Assembly (NCBI GenBank): GCA_002633025.1
Contig: NMRB01001671.1
Span: 42,141 to 106,140 of the forward strand
Reading direction: 5' to 3'
DNA: 64,000 bases
From: Notospermus geniculatus
Lineage: Eukaryota > Nemertea > Pilidiophora > Heteronemertea > Lineidae
Shown here one piece after another: positions 59,042-64,000 of the stretch. Every line of letters begins with the position of its first letter. Positions within the stretch are counted from its first letter, which is position 1. The position numbers and the translations under genes are program-made. The notes beneath the pieces were generated by a model. It was not told the origin of the DNA. It saw nothing but the letters and a program-made list of their open reading frames with translations, and ran no database searches.

Positions 59042-59774
59042 ATGGGTATTTTCGACAGTTTGGGGAAATGTGCTGGTGCAGGTGTGTTGACGGCTGCTCA
59101 TGTTAGTATGGGGTTGTTATGTGGTGCAGATGTAAACAGTGTAAATTACAAGCCGACAAGGCCTACGCCTCAAACCAGGGCCCGGCGGGTGGTTTGTTCA
59201 GCATTTTTTGAAGATGAGCATGAAAGGCCTATAAAAGATAGACCTATACCTTACAGTTGGCGGCATACCTATATGCCGTCAGCTGCAGACAGAAACGCCG
59301 AACAGAGGAGAACGGTGTCCCCCAAGTCAGAACTCAGACACGATCCTAATTATGGAAGTTTTTACGGTTACACCAGCAAGAGAACATTCGTCCCAGCAGA
59401 AGCCGCGCCAGAAACTGTTTTGCCCAACTTCACAGCAATAAGGGAGAGGCCTGACGATGAAGATTTCAATTGGCGGCAGACAACGTCATCTCCAGACCAT
59501 GGACCGACCAAATTTGATAGTAGGCCTAGGCCTAGCACGGACAGAGATATTTTAGACAGATGTGCGACGCGGGCAGAGACGACTGATTTAGAGTTTCCTC
59601 AAAAGCAATCCGGCTACGATCGTGCACGTTGTCGGCGAAGAATTAACAAGATTGAGGATGATGTTAAATTTCGGGATTCTATCTCAAAGTCAAGAACACA
59701 TCCGCCGAATCGGACTGCTTCCTTCGTCGAAGCTGTGAGGTGTTTAAGGAGCCTCCAAATCAAATTACGTCGAG
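59042..59774 (+). CDS. Novel gene exon 1
   Basis: Open for 244 codons from the ATG to the donor; encodes the disordered bulk of the protein with many Arg/Asp pairs and repeated PRP/TRP motifs. Confidence 0.72.
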
Positions 59775-60873
59775 GTAGGTAGGCTAGGCAAGAAAGGTGC
59801 ACACGGCCAAATAGATTTGCGCGCTGTTCTCGAAAATGTTGCTGAACGGGCTCAAACTGTGTGCGAACGGAGTCAAGGAGTTTACCTAGTGGCAACTTTT
59901 TACAGTGTAAAAAGGCCTGTCTTTTTACGAACTTCAAGGACGGCCGGACCTCGGACGGGAAGGGTGCTCCAGAACTCCGAGGCATTACTTGGCCTAACAT
60001 TACACGTTCTAGGCTAGCCCGTTTTACGATTTGTTTAGGACCGGGCAGGACGTTTTGAGAACTAGTTCAGTGTGACAGTACTCTTAGGCCTACCTACGCG
60101 ATATTGCGAAGACTCGGGGCTGCAGCCGATTGTTTTCAAAAGAAATGGATGTTGCGTGATTTGAACTTTCCGCGACACGACTGGTCTTGCTCCTCTTCAT
60201 ACACTGGCACACAAGTGTGAGTGAATGAAGAGGAGCGACGTGAGGATGACTTTCGGCAGGGTAGTAGGCCTATTTCTTTACAGAATGTTCTGAATCTGTC
60301 AGAGTGATTTTCTACTCCTCATTGCCTTTCTCAATTATTTCATTCGTTCGCCGACTAGACCGGTGATTATGCATGACGTCAAGCAAAACGCCTTGGCAAC
60401 TCTACATACTATGACGTCATAGATGAACGTTGCGTTACCATGACGCTTCCTGCGGTAACGTGGTTTGATTATGACGTCAGAGTACATGTAGCTTATTTTG
60501 AAAACACTAACTTCTGGTGACATAATACGCATCGAAACTGAGCGAATCACGATTTATTTCAACATCGACCGATATACTTCGTTGAAACGACGCCTTTGAG
60601 TTGATTTGATGATGAATTTATTCCCATTGCTTTACTCCAGACTCAGAGCAGAAGGTATCATCCAATCAGCCGGGAACAGACAACACTTCTCGAGACTTCA
60701 AACCGACGCTGTCGCTGATGGCACAGTCTGTCCCATACGAGGAGCGAGCAGAATACATTCGCTTTCTGACCGAAAGAGTTGAAGAGAGCGTCGTTGAAGT
60801 TAAGAAGATTCTAATTCATGACGCGGCGCGTAAGGTGATTGGAAATGAGCAGCTTGAGGCGTATAAAATGTAA
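59042..60873 (+). CDS. Uncharacterised protein, two exons
   Basis: Exon 1 is 59042-59774 (ATG in AAAATGG context, donor GTAGGT, phase 1); exon 2 is 60641-60873 (acceptor TACTCCAG, stop TAA 60871-60873). Joined length 966 nt, 321 residues plus stop. The N-terminus MGIFDSLGKCAGAGVLTAAH is mildly hydrophobic; Gly2 leaves open N-myristoylation. The middle is charged, Pro/Arg/Asp-rich and probably disordered. The C-terminus (RAEYIRFLTERVEESVVEVK, HDAARKVIGNEQLEAY) is predicted helical. I do not recognise a family. It is head-to-head with UBL7, so the two may be co-expressed. Reading through the donor would stop four codons later, which also supports splicing or a short isoform. Confidence 0.7.
60188..60234. 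repeat. Short hairpin
   Basis: GCTCCTCTTCAT and ATGAAGAGGAGC are perfect 12 bp arms around a CACTGGCACACAAGTGTGAGTGA loop. A single arm (CTCGCTCCTCTTCATAT) also occurs at 22104. Confidence 0.6.
60374..60479. promoter_or_regulatory. Cluster of three CRE palindromes
   Basis: TGACGTCA occurs exactly at 60374-60381, 60412-60419 and 60472-60479, within the intron of the novel gene. This 8-mer is the CREB/ATF site. Regulatory use is inferred only. Confidence 0.45.
60641..60873 (+). CDS. Novel gene exon 2
   Basis: Continues the phase-1 frame as DSEQKVSSNQPGTDN and ends in a helical 50-residue segment, EQLEAYKM-stop. Open frame and splice phase agree. Confidence 0.68.
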
Positions 60874-61823
60874 CGAAGAGAGGACACGTCGTCCATGACA
60901 GTGACCGGTGGATGCCAACAATAGCCTACCATCCCACCAATGAAAGTTACATCATGCCATATGAAACTCTAGGAATTGAGAAAAAGAAAATCTATTATGT
61001 TTTCGTCCATGTGTGTCATTTGCCGGTGTAATATTTGTCAGTAGTTCTATCGCTAAGTTCCCCCCGCATTGTTTGAGAAACGGTTGAAAACAATAGGAGC
61101 TGTCAATTAGTTGACCATAGTTCTCCCTTTCCCTGTCCAAGCGGACCCATTCATGCTTGATTGATTACCAATCAGGAGAATTTTCTTCTGTATTGGTCCG
61201 CTAGACTTGCTGCCATCTTTTGGCAATAATCGCGACTGTCTGCTGCTGTTGTTGTGGTGTGTGGTGTGTGTCCAAAGGGCTGTGGTGCAGAGAATAGGGG
61301 TTTATTTTCTGGAATCCCTTGCACTGGCGAATACACTAACATGTGTGCAATCAGTTGCAACGACGATCGGCCATGTGTCGCAACGCAAAATGAGACGTAA
61401 GTGTGCTTACATCATAATATCACATGGGCCTAATTACCGAGGAGGTTTTTGAGCGTTTCATTCCCATACACGACAAGATGACATTGGCGAAAGGTAGGCA
61501 TTTCACAATGGTGACAAAGCCTCGCCTGTATTGAGGCCTTGGTGGTATTCAGAAATTTTTCACAGATTTAATCTACGATCTAATCGGAAGATGATTATAG
61601 TCAATCACGATTTCCATGGCCTGTAATTGATTGTCAGTACATTACATGATTAGTTTAGTTTATGATCAACAGTACGCACCAGCTATGCTCAAAGTTAAGT
61701 TTGAGCATTCTCCTTCTACATGCAGCCTACCTCCACTCATTTTAATCGTTTTTTTGGTGATGTGCTGGAACTGCAACGAATAATTTGCACATCCACATCT
61801 GGGATCTCGCGCACCGTTGACAT
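60874..61823. other. Spacer downstream of the novel gene
   Basis: No supported exon. 61141-61245 is related to 41362-41460 (both carry TATTGGTCCGCTAGA and GCCATCTTTTGGCAATAA), a dispersed repeat of unknown type. Confidence 0.5.
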
Positions 61824-61945
61824 TAGGGAGGTTTCGCAAGCGCCCGGTTAGGCCATACGACGACGTTTATCTATTGTTTGGGTATACCCACACAATAGAT
61901 TAACGTCGTCGTAGGGCCTAACCGGGCGCTTGCGAAACCTCCCTA
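61824..61945. mobile_element. Hairpin MITE (family B, copy 2)
   Basis: Near-perfect ~55 bp arms, GGAGGTTTCGCAAGCGCCCG and CGGGCGCTTGCGAAACCTCC, around GGGTATACCC. Same family as 46649-46770 but better paired, so probably younger. Confidence 0.88.
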
Positions 61946-62967
61946 TTTACTGAGAAAACAACAACTGATTCAATAAACCCAGCCGCGTGGACCCGAGTCT
62001 GATCAATACACCCACGACATCTGACGGAAAGAGGAAGCGTCTCCGTCATCTGTGAAATGAATGTGATTCAATGATCAGTCGCCATCTTCGCCGCAACCTG
62101 CGGCATGTCCGCGCGGTATAGATCACCCTTGATGACACTGACAGAGGTAGGAAATTCCGGCATTTTTCTTTCCATCTTTCGGTGATTTTGTGCCGTATTT
62201 TCGGACATTTCAGTCGACGTCTCAATGCGTACAATATTTTTGTCGATAAAAGAACCGTATGTTTTACTGGTATGAGAATAGATAATTATGTCCGCTATCT
62301 TCTGCACTGCGTTAGAACTGTCAGCCTCGTGCATTCGGCCCTTCGCGCCCTTGGAACGTGCGTCCAAGTCCCAATGCTCTGGCTCTTTACACGACTTTAA
62401 CGCAAAATACATGTATGGTATAGGTAGGGAGACTTTTTTTTCACCATATGGTAAAAGAATCAGAGTGTAACTCACTGGCATTATTATGGCCAGTAGGCAT
62501 AAATCTGCTCGCCCTAGTTACGTCTTAATCTATTCATATCGTGGTGTGTATCATTTGAAAAAGATTTGAGATTTAGACATCCACGTCTTCATGCCCAATG
62601 TGCCTGACCCACCACATGGGCACGGCGGGCCCTTTACTCTCTGACAAATGTCTGACCACATTCCAAAAGTGTACTAAACACAGTGGCAGATTTCTGACAG
62701 GAAAGTGGGCCCTATATCCATGCATGATGTTATTACACCGAAACCGCAAATTCCTTGAATTTGAACCGCAGTTCTCACAAATTCACATAAGTCTTGGCAT
62801 TGCCGAGGTCTAGCTTTACTTCTCCTGTTAGTGATGGTCGGCATTGTTGACCACACAGCATGCAGCGGGCTGTTGATATTCGAATCGCCGACATCATGAC
62901 ACTGAGACGCTTAATGTTGAAGAAGCAAGGTCCCACGCAGTGACAAAACCAAGTCTTTGTGACTTAA
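61946..62967. other. Spacer, nothing recognised
   Basis: Short ORFs on both strands overlap each other and show no domain or splice support. Confidence 0.5.
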
Positions 62968-63292
62968 TGCGGTCCATACACGTGCAATATTATTGCACAA
63001 TATGAGAATCAAAATGGGCAATATTATTGCCAATCTTTCTACTATCCATCATGCTAGAAGCACATGACCCCCATTTTGAGCCCCATACTGTGCAATAATA
63101 TTGCACAACTGCGATCTTGGAATTAGTATGTGCTTTCGACATAGACCAGAAAAACGTAAAGCGGTCCACCCACGTACAATATTTATTGCACAATATGGGG
63201 CCTCAAATGGGTGTCATGTGCTTCTGACATAATGGATGGAAGAAAGATTGGCAATTATATTTGTATAATAATATTGCACGTGGATAGGCCGC
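62968..63292. mobile_element. TTAA-flanked compound MITE
   Basis: GCGGTCCATACACGTGCAAT faces ATTGCACGTGGATAGGCCGC; TTAA at 62964-62967 and 63293-63296. A second internal GCGGTCCACCCACGTACAAT at about 63163 and several GCAATATTATTGC palindromes show a nested or dimeric structure. Confidence 0.8.
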
Positions 63293-63617
63293 TTAACGCA
63301 CATTTCCACATCCCACTTCGTCATGCTCGTAATATCATATTATGATGTCATGGTCAGCTGTTTTTTATGGTCACACACCTGTTAATCAAATGAGGTGTTT
63401 GTTTTCCTTTATCTCGGTAATTTATCTGCTGGCTATCACATGATAGGCTATTTCATTACATTGTACATTGTCAATGGAAAAAGATAATTTGTAATGGACT
63501 CCATCATGATATTGCAAATGAGTCGATTGAACCACGTGAAATTTATTTGTCTACAATTAATGGGAACAAAATATACAATGGGCAAATCATCCGAATTTTT
63601 TCAAAATTTTCATTTAA

Positions 63618-63886
63618 GTAAAGTGTTTTTCACATTGAACTGGCCAAAGGTACTTGGCTGACCTCTTGTCACTAAACTGTAATGGCATGATCACAAATAA
63701 TAATGTTACACAACCCTCGGCAGCCAGTGTCATGGCTGACCAGCTTTGGCTGACACCATGAAAGAGCTATAATCTGTTTTCAAGTCAGTGTTGTGCAACA
63801 CCACTACCTCTTGGTAAATGTGATCTGGTCACATTCCTGAGTTCAACTAAGTACCTTTGGCCAGTTCAATGTGAAAAACACTTTAC
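63618..63886. mobile_element. Inverted-repeat MITE
   Basis: AAAGTGTTTTTCACATTGAA and TTCAATGTGAAAAACACTTT form ~40 bp ends through TGGCCAAAGGTAC. A flanking ATTGCAAATGAGTCGATTGA occurs at 63512 and again near 63962, so further repeats surround it. Confidence 0.78.
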
Positions 63887-64000
63887 TAGAGACTCTGAGG
63901 CAATATTTGCATAGCCTACACTGGGTAATTTGTATAACATAACAGCACAGATTCGATCATGATATTGCAAATGGGTCAATTAAACCACGTGAAATTTGTT

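Overview
The window is nuclear DNA of an animal, most likely a marine invertebrate deuterostome (echinoderm, hemichordate or similar). Coding exons are short, bounded by GT-AG introns and scattered among dense tRNA-derived SINEs, hairpin MITEs and tandem segmental duplications. Most of the 64 kb is non-coding. The taxon is an inference from gene structure and repeat style; no marker gene fixes it.

Five genes can be assembled from exons whose splice phases agree. (1) + strand, 1567-6224: the 3' part of a basigin/neuroplastin-family immunoglobulin membrane glycoprotein (three Ig domains, the characteristic Glu-containing transmembrane helix, LRQRN tail). (2) + strand, 15562-20481: an unrecognised, mostly helical protein built from phase-2 exons with internal repeats and one hydrophobic segment; one exon is duplicated and the extra copy is frameshifted. 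(3) + strand, 22711-47757: a BAK/BAX-type Bcl-2 family gene (BH3, BH1, BH2, tail anchor) whose BH1-BH2 exon occurs twice because of an ~8 kb tandem duplication. (4) - strand, 54177-58880: UBL7, ten coding exons, ubiquitin-like domain to UBA domain. (5) + strand, 59042-60873: an uncharacterised two-exon gene, head-to-head with UBL7 across 161 bp.

Layout: 1-6.2 kb Ig gene with nested MITEs in introns; 6.3-11.5 kb a ~2.5-2.8 kb tandem duplication just behind it; 11.5-15.5 kb MITE-rich spacer; 15.5-20.5 kb helical gene; 20.5-22.7 kb spacer; 22.7-47.8 kb Bcl-2-family gene with giant introns holding duplications, SINEs and MITEs; 47.8-54.2 kb spacer with MITE arrays; 54.2-60.9 kb the UBL7/novel-gene divergent pair, with a Penelope-like retroelement in a UBL7 intron; 60.9-64 kb MITE-rich spacer.

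The genes do not form an evident pathway. Two themes stand out. First, tandem duplications whose copies differ by small changes and by complete MITE insertions, with clean empty sites in the partner copy; these are either real recent duplications or two alleles kept side by side by the assembler. Second, three coding exons are off by exactly one nucleotide from the length their splice phases demand, which points to sequence error or allelic decay. NPTN and UBL7 are also near neighbours in human 15q24, so the Ig gene/UBL7 linkage may be ancient.
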